From Conexibacter sp. S30A1 (GTDB taxonomy: Bacteria > Actinomycetota > Thermoleophilia > Solirubrobacterales > Solirubrobacteraceae), in the NCBI RefSeq assembly GCF_023330665.1, contig NZ_CP097127.1, forward strand, positions 3,286,001 to 3,350,000: 64,000 bases of DNA, read 5' to 3'. Below the pieces are notes generated by a model. The model saw nothing but the letters and a program-made list of their open reading frames with translations. It searched no databases and was not told the origin of the DNA. The position numbers and the translations under genes were made by a program. Position 1 is the stretch's first letter, and every line of letters begins with the position of its first letter. Below, in pieces: positions 33,786-42,913 of the stretch.

Positions 33786-34571
33786 TCAGACCTTGCGCCA
33801 CTGCGGGACCCAGGCGCCATCCTCGCGGCGCTCAAAGTCCTGAAACAGGCTGGGTGCCTGCGCGAGCATCAGCGCTGCCACGGCGTCAAAGACCAGCCGC
33901 AGCTCCTCCTCCGCGCCCGGCGCCGTGCGCATCTCGATCACGTGGCGCAGCGTCCGGACGTTAGCGGTCCAGAGAATGTCGGTCGAGAGGCCGATCGGCG
34001 CCAGGCGCCGCAGTGCCGAGGTGATCTCCTTCTTGACCGCAAACGGCAGTCCTTCGCCATCTAGGTCAAGCTGCTCGGCCGCGTCTCGCTGAAACTCCTC
34101 AAGCTGCTCGACGATGCTGATCACCTGCTCGCGCAGCGGCTCGAGCGCCGGCGCCACGCGGAAGCCGATGTCGGCCAGGCGCACGTAGCGCAGGCTCTCC
34201 TGGCTGAAGGCCGACCCGGCGCGATGCCTAATAAGTTCGTGAGTGAAAACACGTGAGACGTTGCGAAACGCGAAGCTGTAGTTAGCGTGCTCAAGCACGC
34301 TGCCGTGCGCGCTGGCCAGGACGTTTGCGAAGTACTCGCGCTGGTCGGTGCGGATCCGCGTGACATTGCGGTTGAGCCCCGGCTCCCAGCTGCGATAGCA
34401 CATGCGTCCGGCGAACTCGGCCAGCAGCTCCCCGTCGTTTAGCTCCTCACGGTCGGCCTCGCGCAGCTCGAGCCACGAGTCCCCGCCGACCGCGGCCAGG
34501 TAGGCGCGCATGGCCTCGAGGTCAACCGACGGCCGCGCGATCAGGAAAACCTCTGGCGTGGTCTCATGCAT
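33786..34571 (-). CDS. thyX: Flavin-dependent thymidylate synthase
   Basis: A 261-residue enzyme from ATG 34571 (MHETTPEVFLIARP) that makes dTMP from dUMP using FAD and methylenetetrahydrofolate. The ThyX signature RHR-x7-S is present as RHRAGSAFSQESLRY, and HANYSFAFRNVSRVFTHELIRHR precedes it. The C-terminal LSTDILWTANVRTLRHVIEMR is typical. An ATG four codons upstream (34583) is an alternative start. It is divergent from hrpA; the 87-base gap holds both promoters. No thyA is present in the window. Confidence 0.96.
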   Translation of the reverse strand: MHETTPEVFLIARPSVDLEAMRAYLAAVGGDSWLELREADREELNDGELLAEFAGRMCYRSWEPGLNRNVTRIRTDQREYFANVLASAHGSVLEHANYSFAFRNVSRVFTHELIRHRAGSAFSQESLRYVRLADIGFRVAPALEPLREQVISIVEQLEEFQRDAAEQLDLDGEGLPFAVKKEITSALRRLAPIGLSTDILWTANVRTLRHVIEMRTAPGAEEELRLVFDAVAALMLAQAPSLFQDFERREDGAWVPQWRKV

Positions 34572-34658
34572 GGGGTTGCACATGCAACCGCATCGCCCGG
34601 ACGTAAGCGGTGGGCAGGGGCGAGCGCGGGCGCTGTCGCGGCCTATGCTCGGATCGCG

Positions 34659-37600
34659 ATGGCGCGTGTGGAGAAGGCAGCCCGGGGAGAGCTGATGCGC
34701 CGGCGCCGCGAGTCGGTGCCGGAGATCAGCTACCCGCAGCAGTTGCCTGTCACGGCCCACCGCGACGAGCTGCTTGCGGCGATCGCCTCAAACCAGGTGC
34801 TGATCGTCGCCGGTGAGACCGGCTCGGGGAAGAGCACGCAGCTGCCCAAGCTCTGCCTGGAGCTCGGGCGCGGCGTGAGCGGCACGATCGCACATACCCA
34901 GCCCCGGCGGATCGCAGCACGGACGATCGCCCAGCGGATCGCCGATGAGCTGGGCGTGCCGCTTGGCGGCGCCGTCGGCTATGCGGTCCGCTTCGACGAC
35001 CGCGGCTCGGCTGAGACGCTCGTGCGTGTGGTCACCGACGGCCTGCTGCTGGCCGAGCTGCGCCGCGACCCGCTGCTGCGCCGCTACGACACGGTGATCG
35101 TCGATGAGGCCCACGAGCGGTCGCTGAACATCGATTTCCTGCTCGGCTGCCTGCACCGCATCCTGCCCCGGCGTCCGGACCTGAAGCTGATCATCACCAG
35201 CGCCACGATCGACCCGCAGCGCTTCAGCGCCCACTTCGCCGACGCGCCGATCGTCGAGGTCTCGGGCCGCACCTATCCGGTCGAGGTTCGCTACCGCCCG
35301 CCGGGCGAGGACGAGGACCTGCTGGAGGCGCTGGCCGACACCGTCGTCGAGCTGCTCGCCGAGGGCGACGGGGACCTGCTCGCGTTCCTCTCCGGTGAGC
35401 GCGAGATCCGCGACGCCGCGGAGCTTCTCGCCGGGCGGCTGGGCCCCCAGGTCGAGGTCCTGCCGCTCTACTCGCGTCTGGCGGCCGCCGACCAGCAGCG
35501 CGTGTTCGCCCGCCGGCCAGGCGGGCCGGCGGGCAGGCGCGTGGTGCTCGCGACCAATGTCGCGGAGACCTCGGTGACGGTGCCGGGCATCCGCTACGTG
35601 GTCGACACCGGCCTCGCCCGGATCTCGCGCTACAGCGCGCGCTTGAAGGTGCAGCGGCTGCCGGTGGAGCGGATCTCCCAGGCGTCGGCCAACCAGCGCG
35701 CGGGTCGCTGCGGCCGGGTCTCGGACGGCGTCTGTGTGCGGCTGTACTCGCCGGAGGACCACGCGGCGCGCCCGGCCTTCACCGATCCCGAGATCCTGCG
35801 CACGAATCTCGCCAGCGTCATCCTGCAGATGGCCGCGCTCGGGCTCGGTGAGGTGGAGAGCTTCCCGTTTCTGGACCCACCGGATCGCCGTCAGGTGCGT
35901 GATGGCGTGGCGCTGCTGCACGAGCTGCGGGCGCTCGACCCGGGTGCAAGGGTGCCGCTCACGCCGATTGGGCGGACGCTCGCGCGGCTGCCGTTGGACC
36001 CGCGGCTGGGGCGCATGGTGATCGAGTCAGACAGTCTCGGCTGCGCCAGCGAGGTGATCGTGATCGCCGCCGGCCTGTCGATCCAGGATCCCCGCGAGCG
36101 TCCGGGCGAACAGCGCGCTCAGGCCGATCAGCTGCACGCCCGCTTTGTGGATCGCACGTCGGACTTCATCGGTCTGTTGAACCTCTGGAACCATCTGGCC
36201 GCACTTGAGCAGGAGCTCTCCCGCTCGCAGCTGCGCCGACGCTGCCGCGCCGAATTCCTGCACTACCTGCGCGTGCGCGAATGGCAGGACCTCGTCGCGC
36301 AGGTCAAGGACGCCGCCCGTGAAGCCGGCCTTGTGCTCAACGAGGCACCGGCGCAGCCCGCGGAGATCCATGCGGCGCTGCTCTCCGGGCTGCTGTCGCA
36401 CATCGGCCTGCGGGACGGTGCGGGGCGCGAGTACACGGGCGCCCGCGGCGCGCGCTTTGCGATCGCGCCGGGGTCGGTGCTCGCGCGCCGCGGACCGGCC
36501 TGGGTGATGGTCGCAGAGCTCGTCGAGACCGGTCGCCTGTGGGGTAGGACGGCGGCACCAGTTGAGCTGCGGCGCGTCGAGCGGCTGGCCGAGCACCTGG
36601 TCAAGCGCTCCCACGGTGAGCCGCGCTGGGATCGCCGGCGCGCTGCCGTGGTCGCGCCCGAGCGCGTGACGCTCTACGGCCTGCCGATCGTCAGCTCGCG
36701 AACCGTCCAGTACGGGCGGATCGACCCCGAGGCTGCGCGCGCGCTGTTCATCCGCCGCGCGCTGGTTGAGGGTGACTGGGATCAGCACCACGCGTTCATG
36801 CGCGAGAACGAGCGGCGCGTGGCGGAGGTCGAGTCGCTCGAGGCGCGGCTGCGTCGCCGCGATCTGCTGGCCGACGAATCGCTGCGCGAGGACTTCTTTG
36901 CGCAGCGCCTGCCCGCCGAGGTGGTCGGTGGGCGCGAGTTTGACCGCTGGTGGCGCCAGACGCGGCGCTCAGACCCGGCGCTGCTTCACTACCCGATGGA
37001 GCTCCTGATCAGGGGCGAGGTGGCGCCCGACGGCGCCGGTCGGCCGCCGCGGTGGCGGCAGGGCACCACCGAGCTTGCGCTCTCCTATCGCTTCGACCCC
37101 GGCGCGGCGGCCGACGGGGTGACGGTGCACGTCCCGCTCGCGCTGCTTGGCGCCGTGCGGGAGGAGGGCTTTGAGTGGCTTGTGCCCGCCCTGCGCGAGG
37201 AACTCGTGGTGGCGCTGCTGCGCTCCCTGCCCAAGCGCCTGCGCACCCAGCTCGTGCCGATCCCCGACACCGCCAGAGCGCTCCTGGCAGCGCTCAGGCC
37301 GCGTTCGGGGCCGCTGCTGGAGGTGCTGGCCGAGGCGATCCTGAGGCTGCGGGGCGTGGCGATCGGCGCCGGTGACTGGTCGCTTGAGACGCTGCCCGCG
37401 CATCTGCGCATGACCTTCTCGATCGAGGACGAGGACGGCGGCGTGCTTGCCGCAGGGCCGTCGCTTGCGGCGCTGCGCGAAGAGCTTCGGCCGGTGCTGA
37501 TGGCGCGGGTGTTGCGCGCGGCGCCGGAGCTCGAGCGCCGCGGGATGCGCGGCTTTGAGCTGGAGGCGTTGCCGCGCACGGTGCCGCTCGCCGGCGGCCT

Positions 37601-38363
37601 TCTCGGCTACCCGGCGCTCGTCGACGAGGGCGAACTGGTCGGTGTGGCGGTCTTTGACAGCGCGCAGCGGCAGGCGGCGAGCATGTGGCGCGGCACACGC
37701 CGCCTGTTGCTGCTCACCGTGCCCTCGCCGCGCAGCTGGGTGCAGGCGCAGCTCGGGACGCGGCTGACGCTCACCCTGGCCACCGCGCCACACGGCTCAC
37801 TCGATGCGGTCATGGCTGACGCGGTGAGCGCCGCAATGGACGTCTTGATCGCGAGCGGCGGCGGGCCGGCCTGGGACGCGGCCGCCTTCGCGGCGCTGTG
37901 CGAGCACGTCCGCGGCGAGCTTCGCCCCACCACGCTCGCGGCTCTGGAGGCGCTCGGCGCGATCCTCGAGACGGCCAGCGCCGTGCGCGCGGCGCTCGCG
38001 TCGCTGCCCGCCAGCGCGCCGCTCGCGCCCGCACGCGAGGATGTTGCCCGCCAACTCGGCCGGCTGGTCTACCAGGGCATGCTCGCCTCAAGCGGCATGG
38101 CGCGACTCGCCGACGTCGAGCGCTACCTGCGGGCGGCGCTCTGGCGGCTGGAACGTCTGCCGCGCAACCTGGCAGCCGACCAGCAGCGCATGGCGGTCAT
38201 CAATGAGCTCGAGGCCGAAGCGCATGCGGCCGGCCGGTGGCGCGAGCTTTTCTGGCTGCTCGAAGAGCTGCGCGTCACGGAGCTGGCGCCCGGGCCGCTT
38301 GTGCGGCCGGGCGCGACCGTCAGGCGTGTGCGCGAGGTGCTTGCGCAGCCGCCGCGGGCTTGA
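34659..38363 (+). CDS. hrpA: ATP-dependent RNA helicase HrpA (DEAH box)
   Basis: A 1234-residue SF2 helicase. Walker A GETGSGKST at 52-60, DEAH at 149-152 in IVDEAHERSLN, SAT in IITSATIDPQRF, motif V LATNVAETSVTVPGIRYVVDTG and motif VI QRAGRCGR are all intact. Helicase-associated and OB domains follow. The long C-terminal part (~600-1234) is the DUF3418 region found only in bacterial HrpA. HrpA unwinds RNA and rescues stalled ribosomes in E. coli. The start ATG 34659 (MARVEKAARGELMRRRRESV) was chosen because upstream codons lack similarity. Confidence 0.95.
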   Translation: MARVEKAARGELMRRRRESVPEISYPQQLPVTAHRDELLAAIASNQVLIVAGETGSGKSTQLPKLCLELGRGVSGTIAHTQPRRIAARTIAQRIADELGVPLGGAVGYAVRFDDRGSAETLVRVVTDGLLLAELRRDPLLRRYDTVIVDEAHERSLNIDFLLGCLHRILPRRPDLKLIITSATIDPQRFSAHFADAPIVEVSGRTYPVEVRYRPPGEDEDLLEALADTVVELLAEGDGDLLAFLSGEREIRDAAELLAGRLGPQVEVLPLYSRLAAADQQRVFARRPGGPAGRRVVLATNVAETSVTVPGIRYVVDTGLARISRYSARLKVQRLPVERISQASANQRAGRCGRVSDGVCVRLYSPEDHAARPAFTDPEILRTNLASVILQMAALGLGEVESFPFLDPPDRRQVRDGVALLHELRALDPGARVPLTPIGRTLARLPLDPRLGRMVIESDSLGCASEVIVIAAGLSIQDPRERPGEQRAQADQLHARFVDRTSDFIGLLNLWNHLAALEQELSRSQLRRRCRAEFLHYLRVREWQDLVAQVKDAAREAGLVLNEAPAQPAEIHAALLSGLLSHIGLRDGAGREYTGARGARFAIAPGSVLARRGPAWVMVAELVETGRLWGRTAAPVELRRVERLAEHLVKRSHGEPRWDRRRAAVVAPERVTLYGLPIVSSRTVQYGRIDPEAARALFIRRALVEGDWDQHHAFMRENERRVAEVESLEARLRRRDLLADESLREDFFAQRLPAEVVGGREFDRWWRQTRRSDPALLHYPMELLIRGEVAPDGAGRPPRWRQGTTELALSYRFDPGAAADGVTVHVPLALLGAVREEGFEWLVPALREELVVALLRSLPKRLRTQLVPIPDTARALLAALRPRSGPLLEVLAEAILRLRGVAIGAGDWSLETLPAHLRMTFSIEDEDGGVLAAGPSLAALREELRPVLMARVLRAAPELERRGMRGFELEALPRTVPLAGGLLGYPALVDEGELVGVAVFDSAQRQAASMWRGTRRLLLLTVPSPRSWVQAQLGTRLTLTLATAPHGSLDAVMADAVSAAMDVLIASGGGPAWDAAAFAALCEHVRGELRPTTLAALEALGAILETASAVRAALASLPASAPLAPAREDVARQLGRLVYQGMLASSGMARLADVERYLRAALWRLERLPRNLAADQQRMAVINELEAEAHAAGRWRELFWLLEELRVTELAPGPLVRPGATVRRVREVLAQPPRA

Positions 38364-38422
38364 CGTCTGTTGCCCGCCGGCCGCCGCTGGGCCGGTGGTA
38401 GCGTTGCCGCAACCGGTCGCCA

Positions 38423-39019
38423 ATGGATCAGCACCTGAGCGCACTGCTTGACGAGTTGCACCAGTACGGTGTCGCACACGACGCCGGCAAGACCGACCGC
38501 CTGGACCGGCTGCGCAACCTCGAGCCTGAGACTGCGGCGCTACTCGCGCTGCTGGTCCGCGCGACCTGCGCGCGCTCGGTGCTCGAGCTGGGCACATCAA
38601 ACGGCTACTCGACGCTCTGGCTGGCCGCGGCCGTGCGCGAGCACGGCGGGCGCCTGACCAGCGTCGAGCTCGACGCCGGGCGCAGCGCACAGGCCGCCGG
38701 GAACCTCGAGCGTGCCGGCCTTGCAGATGTTGTTGAGCTGCGCGTCGAGGACGCCGCTGACGCCCTTGCGCGCTCCGCTGACGCGCACTGGGACCTCGTC
38801 TTCCTTGACGCCGAACGCCCCGCCTACCCTGGCTACTGGCCCGAGTTGCTGCGCGTGCTGAGACCCGGGGGGCTGTTGGCCGTGGACAACGTGCTCTCCC
38901 ATGCCGATGAGGTGGCCGCCTTCCGGGCTCTCGTCAGCGCCGAGCGGGGCGTCAGCGAGGCGCTGGTTCCGGTCGGCGCGGGGCTGCTGCTCGTCGTCCG
39001 GGCGCGGCTCTCTGGCTGA
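38423..39019 (+). CDS. SAM-dependent O-methyltransferase (class I, COMT-like)
   Basis: A 198-residue methyltransferase with SAM-binding motif I VLELGTSNGYSTLWLA, motif II VELDAGRSAQAAGNL, and the acidic metal-binding segment WDLVFLDAERPAYPGYWPEL followed by GGLLAVDNVLSH. This is the family 3 (caffeoyl-CoA/catechol O-methyltransferase) layout with Asp/Asp-Asn positions for a divalent cation. Substrate unknown; small hydroxylated aromatics are usual. It begins about 60 bases after hrpA on the same strand. Confidence 0.88.
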   Translation: MDQHLSALLDELHQYGVAHDAGKTDRLDRLRNLEPETAALLALLVRATCARSVLELGTSNGYSTLWLAAAVREHGGRLTSVELDAGRSAQAAGNLERAGLADVVELRVEDAADALARSADAHWDLVFLDAERPAYPGYWPELLRVLRPGGLLAVDNVLSHADEVAAFRALVSAERGVSEALVPVGAGLLLVVRARLSG

Positions 39020-39085
39020 CCCCGGTGGGAGCGGTGCTCAGGTCGCGGCGATGCGCTGGCGTCCTGAGCTGGGTGGGTGAACCAG

Positions 39086-39173
39086 CGGAGAGAGGGGGAT
39101 TCGAACCCCCGAACGAGTTATCCCCGTTACACGATTTCCAGTCGTGCCCGTTCAACCGCTCCGGCACCTCTCC
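39086..39173 (-). tRNA. tRNA-Ser(GGA)
   Basis: An 88-base minus-strand tRNA. The acceptor stem GGAGAGG pairs with TCTCTCC including one G-U pair, with discriminator G. The anticodon loop CTGGAAA gives anticodon GGA, and the T-arm is GGGGG-TTCGAAT-CCCCC. A long variable arm (GTAACGGGGATAACTCGTTC region) is the class II feature of tRNA-Ser. CCA is not encoded. Confidence 0.97.
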
Positions 39174-39217
39174 GGGAATCTCGCCTAGCGTAGCGGTCGC
39201 CGGCGGCGCGGTGGGTG

Positions 39218-39247
39218 GCGGGGGTGGTCCAGCGGGACCACCCCCGC
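39218..39247 (-). terminator. 13-bp GC-rich hairpin 3' of the M29 gene
   Basis: Stem 39218-39230 with 39235-39247; the loop AGCG on the plus strand reads CGCT on the minus strand. It is 11 bases beyond the M29 aminopeptidase stop codon on the minus strand and has no T-run. Probably the terminator of the minus-strand LLM-M29 operon. Confidence 0.72.
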
Positions 39248-39257
39248 AACGGTTTGC

Positions 39258-40505
39258 TCAGATGACAAACGCCCCGTCGCGCAGCAGCGGCACCTCGCTG
39301 CCGTCGGCGCGCACACCGGTGACCGCCACCTGCTCTGAGCCGACCATGAAGTCGACGTGGATCGAGCTCTGGTTGGCGCGCGCGCGGTCCGGGCCGCCGG
39401 CGACGCTGAACGGGTAGGCGTTGCCGAGCGCCAGGTGGCAGGCGGCATTCTCGTCGAGCAGGATCGAGTAGAAGACCGAGCCGCTCTGGCCCACGCGGCT
39501 CTCGCGGTCGACCAGGGCGACCTCGCCGAGGCGGCTCGCGCCCTCGTCCTTGGCGCACATCGCGCGCAGCGTCTCGGCGCCCGTCTCTGCGTCGATCTGC
39601 ACCGCGCGCCCGCCCTCGAAGCGCACCCGCAGCCCCTCGATCGGGGCGGCTCCCGGGACCAGCAGCGGCTTGGTCGCGGTCACGACGCCATCGACCCGCA
39701 TCGGGTCCGGGGCGGTGAACGTCTCCTCGGTGGGCAGGTTGGCGGTGAAGCGCACCCCGTGGATGCTCTGCATCGCCCCGCTGATCCAGGTGGAGCCCGG
39801 CAGCAGCCCGACCGTCAGGTCGGTGCCAGGGCCTTCGTAGCGCAGGTGGTCGAGCGCCAGCTCGTTCATCCGGGCTGAGACCGCATTCAGCTGCGCGAGC
39901 CGCGCCTCCCAGGCTGCGGTCGGGTCGGGCTCATCCAGGCGCAGGATCCGCTCGATCTGCAGCCAGAGCCGCTCGTAGGCGGCCTCCGGCTCGAGCTCCG
40001 GGTGCACCAGAGCCGCCCAGCCGGGGGTCGGGAACGGCACGATGCACCAGTTGGTCTGCTGCTTGCCGGTGACGATGATCGACTCCCTGGTGCGCGGCAG
40101 CATGTCGATTCCGAGCAGCTCCGCGTCGATGCCGTCCAGCAGGTGAGGCTCGACCGGTCCCTGGAAGGAGATCCGCGCCGCGCCGGCCTCGCCGATCGCA
40201 AGCATCCGCTCGCCGATCCACGGCGGCACGAAGGAGAGCGTCTCACGGGGGGCGTGTAGCAGCCGCGAGCGCTTTACGTGCGGGTCGAAGTAGCCGACGT
40301 CGACGAACTGCGCCCCGCGCCTGTAGGCCGCCTCGGCCACGGCGCGGCTGATCGGCTCCTGCCCCGGCTCGACCGCCAGCGTCACGATCTGCCCAGGCTG
40401 GACGTTGGCGCCGATCCCGACCGCCAGCTGCGCGAGCGCCTCGACGCGCTGCTCAAATCGCCCCGTGCCTTTCGGGGTGGCGTGTGACTGCTGTGCCGGC
40501 GTCAT
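39258..40505 (-). CDS. M29 family aminopeptidase
   Basis: A 415-residue metallopeptidase of the aminopeptidase T/AmpS/PepS family. The five expected metal ligands can be placed: Glu in NLPTEETF, Glu in RLGEVALV, His in CHLALGNAY, and His and Asp in IHVDFMVGS. It removes N-terminal residues from peptides in the cytoplasm. Start ATG 40505 overlaps the stop of the luciferase-like gene upstream (ATGA); a GTG one codon earlier is possible. The shared operon with a flavin oxidoreductase has no obvious metabolic logic. Confidence 0.92.
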   Translation of the reverse strand: MTPAQQSHATPKGTGRFEQRVEALAQLAVGIGANVQPGQIVTLAVEPGQEPISRAVAEAAYRRGAQFVDVGYFDPHVKRSRLLHAPRETLSFVPPWIGERMLAIGEAGAARISFQGPVEPHLLDGIDAELLGIDMLPRTRESIIVTGKQQTNWCIVPFPTPGWAALVHPELEPEAAYERLWLQIERILRLDEPDPTAAWEARLAQLNAVSARMNELALDHLRYEGPGTDLTVGLLPGSTWISGAMQSIHGVRFTANLPTEETFTAPDPMRVDGVVTATKPLLVPGAAPIEGLRVRFEGGRAVQIDAETGAETLRAMCAKDEGASRLGEVALVDRESRVGQSGSVFYSILLDENAACHLALGNAYPFSVAGGPDRARANQSSIHVDFMVGSEQVAVTGVRADGSEVPLLRDGAFVI

Positions 40506-41479
40506 CACGCGGCCTCCGTGGTCATCGGGAAGACCTTGGACAGGGTCTGTCCGGCCAGCGCGACCGTCTCCGGATCCTCGCTTCCGACCATCGAGAAGCA
40601 GAGGCCCTCGAGCCCCGCCTGCTTGAGCTCTGAGGCCTGCTCGGCGACCGTGTCGGGGTCCCCGGCGATCATCGAGTCGATCGACTCCTGTGGTACGCCG
40701 CGCTCGCGCAGCGCCCGCTTCTTTGCCTCCGCCTGCTCGTGGGTGGGGGCGATCAGCACCCGCCCGGTGCCCGTCTTGGTGATCTGCGAGTAGTCGCGGC
40801 CGACCGCCTCGCAGTGGGTCTCAAGCACGCCGAGCAGGTGTCTGACCTGCTGCGCGTCGCCGAACAGGTTGCAGCCGTCGCCGTACTTGGCCACCAGACG
40901 CAGCGTCTTGCGCTCACCGCTACCGCCGATCAGGATCGGGATGTCGCCGCGCAGGGGCTTGGGGTTGTTGAAGGCGCCGCTTGCGTGGTAGTGCCTGCCG
41001 CTGTGCTGTGCGCGCTCCTGGGTGAACATCGCGCGCGCGATCTGGAGTGCGTCCTCGAGCATCTCAAAGCGCGTGCGCAGCGTCGGGAAGTGGTAGCCGT
41101 AGGCGACGTGCTCGGCCTCGAACCAGCCGGCGCCGATCCCGTGCCAGACGCGCCCGCCGGAGATGATGTCGAGCGTTGTGGTAATCTTGGCGGCCAGCGC
41201 CGGGTTGCGGTAGGTGACGCTGCCGACGAGCAGACCCATCGTCAACCTCGAGGTCCGTGCCGCGATCGCTGCGAGCATCGTCGAGCCCTCGAACATCCAG
41301 TTCTCCGGCGGGCCGACGGGCCCGATCTGGTGTAGGTGGTCCATCACCGAGATGGAGCTGAAACCGGATGCTTCGGCGGTGGTGGCGATCTCGATGATCC
41401 GCTCAAACACCCGGTCTGAGCCAACGCCCGGAAAGTTGTAGTTCGGAATGTGAAGCGAGAGTGTGATTGGTACGCGCAT
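40505..41479 (-). CDS. Luciferase-like (LLM class) F420/FMN-dependent oxidoreductase
   Basis: A 324-residue TIM-barrel protein. MRVPITLSLHIPNYNFPG opens the first strand, VMDHLHQIGPVG holds the conserved His, LTMGLLVGSVTYRNPALAAKITTTLDIISGGR is typical of the bacterial luciferase-like family, and GIGAGWFEAEH and PILIGGSGERKTLRLVAKYGDG bind the cofactor phosphate. The pattern resembles the actinobacterial F420-dependent subgroup, but FMN cannot be excluded. Substrate unknown. It is divergent from the acyl-CoA dehydrogenase gene with 78 bases between. Confidence 0.88.
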   Translation of the reverse strand: MRVPITLSLHIPNYNFPGVGSDRVFERIIEIATTAEASGFSSISVMDHLHQIGPVGPPENWMFEGSTMLAAIAARTSRLTMGLLVGSVTYRNPALAAKITTTLDIISGGRVWHGIGAGWFEAEHVAYGYHFPTLRTRFEMLEDALQIARAMFTQERAQHSGRHYHASGAFNNPKPLRGDIPILIGGSGERKTLRLVAKYGDGCNLFGDAQQVRHLLGVLETHCEAVGRDYSQITKTGTGRVLIAPTHEQAEAKKRALRERGVPQESIDSMIAGDPDTVAEQASELKQAGLEGLCFSMVGSEDPETVALAGQTLSKVFPMTTEAA

Positions 41480-41557
41480 GGGCCCAGACCCTAGCGCGAC
41501 ATACTCGGAGCTCAGGCAGGTACGCCAGGCACAGGTGGAAAGGAGCGGGTTTTCTAG

Positions 41558-42706
41558 ATGGAACGGACGCTTTACGAGGCTGAGCACAGGGATCTGGGAG
41601 AGTCGTTTGGCGAGTTCCTGCGCCGCCATGCGCAGGACCGCTACGAGCAGTGGGAGCGCGACGGGATCGTCCCGCGCGACTTCTTCAGCGCCGCGGGCCG
41701 TGACGGTTTTTTCGCGTTTGAGGTCGATGAGCGCTACGGCGGTGCCGGTGTGCGCGACTTCCGCTTCAACGCGATGCTGCACGAGGTCGGTTTGAGCCTG
41801 GGGCTGAGCGGCGTCGTCGGCGGGATCACCCTGCACAACGACATCTGCCTGCCGTACTTCACCAGCTACTGCAACGAGGAACAGCGGGAGCGCTGGCTGC
41901 CGGGGATCGTGAGCGGCCGATACCTGACCGCGGTGGCGATGACCGAGCCCGACGCCGGCTCGGATCTCGCCGGGATCGCGACCCGCGCGGTGCGCGCCGA
42001 TGGTGGCTGGGTGGTCAGCGGCGCCAAGACGTTCATCACCAACGGCATCAACTCGGACCTGGTGGTGGTCGTGGTTCGCACCGACCCCGGCGACCGCCAC
42101 GGTGGTCTGAGCCTGCTGGTGGTGGAGCGTGGGATGGACGGCTTCGAGCGCGGACGCAACCTCGACAAGGTCGGCCTGCACAGCGCCGACACGGCGGAGA
42201 TGTTCTTCCACGACGTGTTCGTACCGGAGGCCAACCTGCTGGGTGAGCAGGGTATGGGCTTTCGCTACCTGACCTCGAACCTGCCGCAGGAGCGTCTGTC
42301 AATCGCCGTCTCGGCGGTGGCGATGGCGCGCACGGCGCTTGCGCACACGCTCGAGTTCGTGAAGTCGCGCAGGGCCTTCGGGCAGCCGATCGGCAGCTTT
42401 CAGAACAGTCGCTTCGTGCTCGCGGAGGTCGCCAGCGAGGTTGAGATCGCCACCCACTACGTTGACCGTTGCATCCTCGCTCACAACGAGGGGAAGCTCT
42501 CGGCGGTGGACGCGGCGATGGCCAAGAGCTGGTGCACCGAGATGCAGGGGCGTGTCGTCGACCGCTGCCTGCAGTTACACGGCGGCTATGGCTACATGCT
42601 CGAGTATCCGATCGCGCGCGCCTTCGTCGACTCGCGCGTCTCGCGCATCTACGCGGGCACCAACGAGATCATGAGGGAGATAATCGGGCGCTCGCTGGGG
42701 CTGTGA
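41558..42706 (+). CDS. Acyl-CoA dehydrogenase, long-chain/isovaleryl type
   Basis: A 382-residue FAD enzyme that introduces the alpha-beta double bond in acyl-CoA. VAMTEPDAGSDLAGI (~127-140) binds flavin and substrate, and LQLHGGYGYMLEYPIAR with RIYAGTNEIMREIIGR closes the C-terminus. The position that carries the catalytic Glu in medium- and short-chain enzymes is Ala here (YAGT). Glu245 in LPQERLSIA matches the base used by long-chain and isovaleryl-CoA dehydrogenases. AGGAG precedes the ATG. It stands alone, divergent from the LLM gene; the substrate chain is not determined. Confidence 0.93.
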   Translation: MERTLYEAEHRDLGESFGEFLRRHAQDRYEQWERDGIVPRDFFSAAGRDGFFAFEVDERYGGAGVRDFRFNAMLHEVGLSLGLSGVVGGITLHNDICLPYFTSYCNEEQRERWLPGIVSGRYLTAVAMTEPDAGSDLAGIATRAVRADGGWVVSGAKTFITNGINSDLVVVVVRTDPGDRHGGLSLLVVERGMDGFERGRNLDKVGLHSADTAEMFFHDVFVPEANLLGEQGMGFRYLTSNLPQERLSIAVSAVAMARTALAHTLEFVKSRRAFGQPIGSFQNSRFVLAEVASEVEIATHYVDRCILAHNEGKLSAVDAAMAKSWCTEMQGRVVDRCLQLHGGYGYMLEYPIARAFVDSRVSRIYAGTNEIMREIIGRSLGL

Positions 42707-42860
42707 GCGGCCCCCGGCGCGGCGTGCGCATGGCCTTCAAAAATGCGCTTGGCACTTCCTGCGTGCTTTCGGTACCCTTTGCATGCAGCCAAGGGGAAAA
42801 CGCGAACCTAACCGGCGCGCAATCACCGACGGCTTCACTGGTGTGAGGATTGACGGGCGC

Positions 42861-42890
42861 TTGGCTTGTGCTGTGCGTCCGGCGTGTAAA
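42861..42890 (+). promoter_or_regulatory. Possible promoter of the ABC importer operon
   Basis: TTGGCT (42861-42866) and TGTAAA (42885-42890) are spaced by 18 bases and lie 24 bases before the binding-protein ATG. Each hexamer matches four of six consensus bases. A TGCATGCA palindrome at 42780-42787, inside an imperfect CCCTT...AAGGG dyad, could be a regulator site. Weak evidence. Confidence 0.3.
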
Positions 42891-42913
42891 GCACAGAGGA
42901 GAGAGGTACCTCC

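Noticed and set aside
38952-39167. Small minus-strand frame beginning MPERLNGHDWKSC
   Set aside because: It is a translation across tRNA-Ser(GGA), not a protein gene.
42749-42770. TGGCAC...TGC resembling a sigma-54 promoter upstream of the ABC importer
   Set aside because: The spacing between GG and GC is wrong, and actinobacteria generally lack sigma-54.
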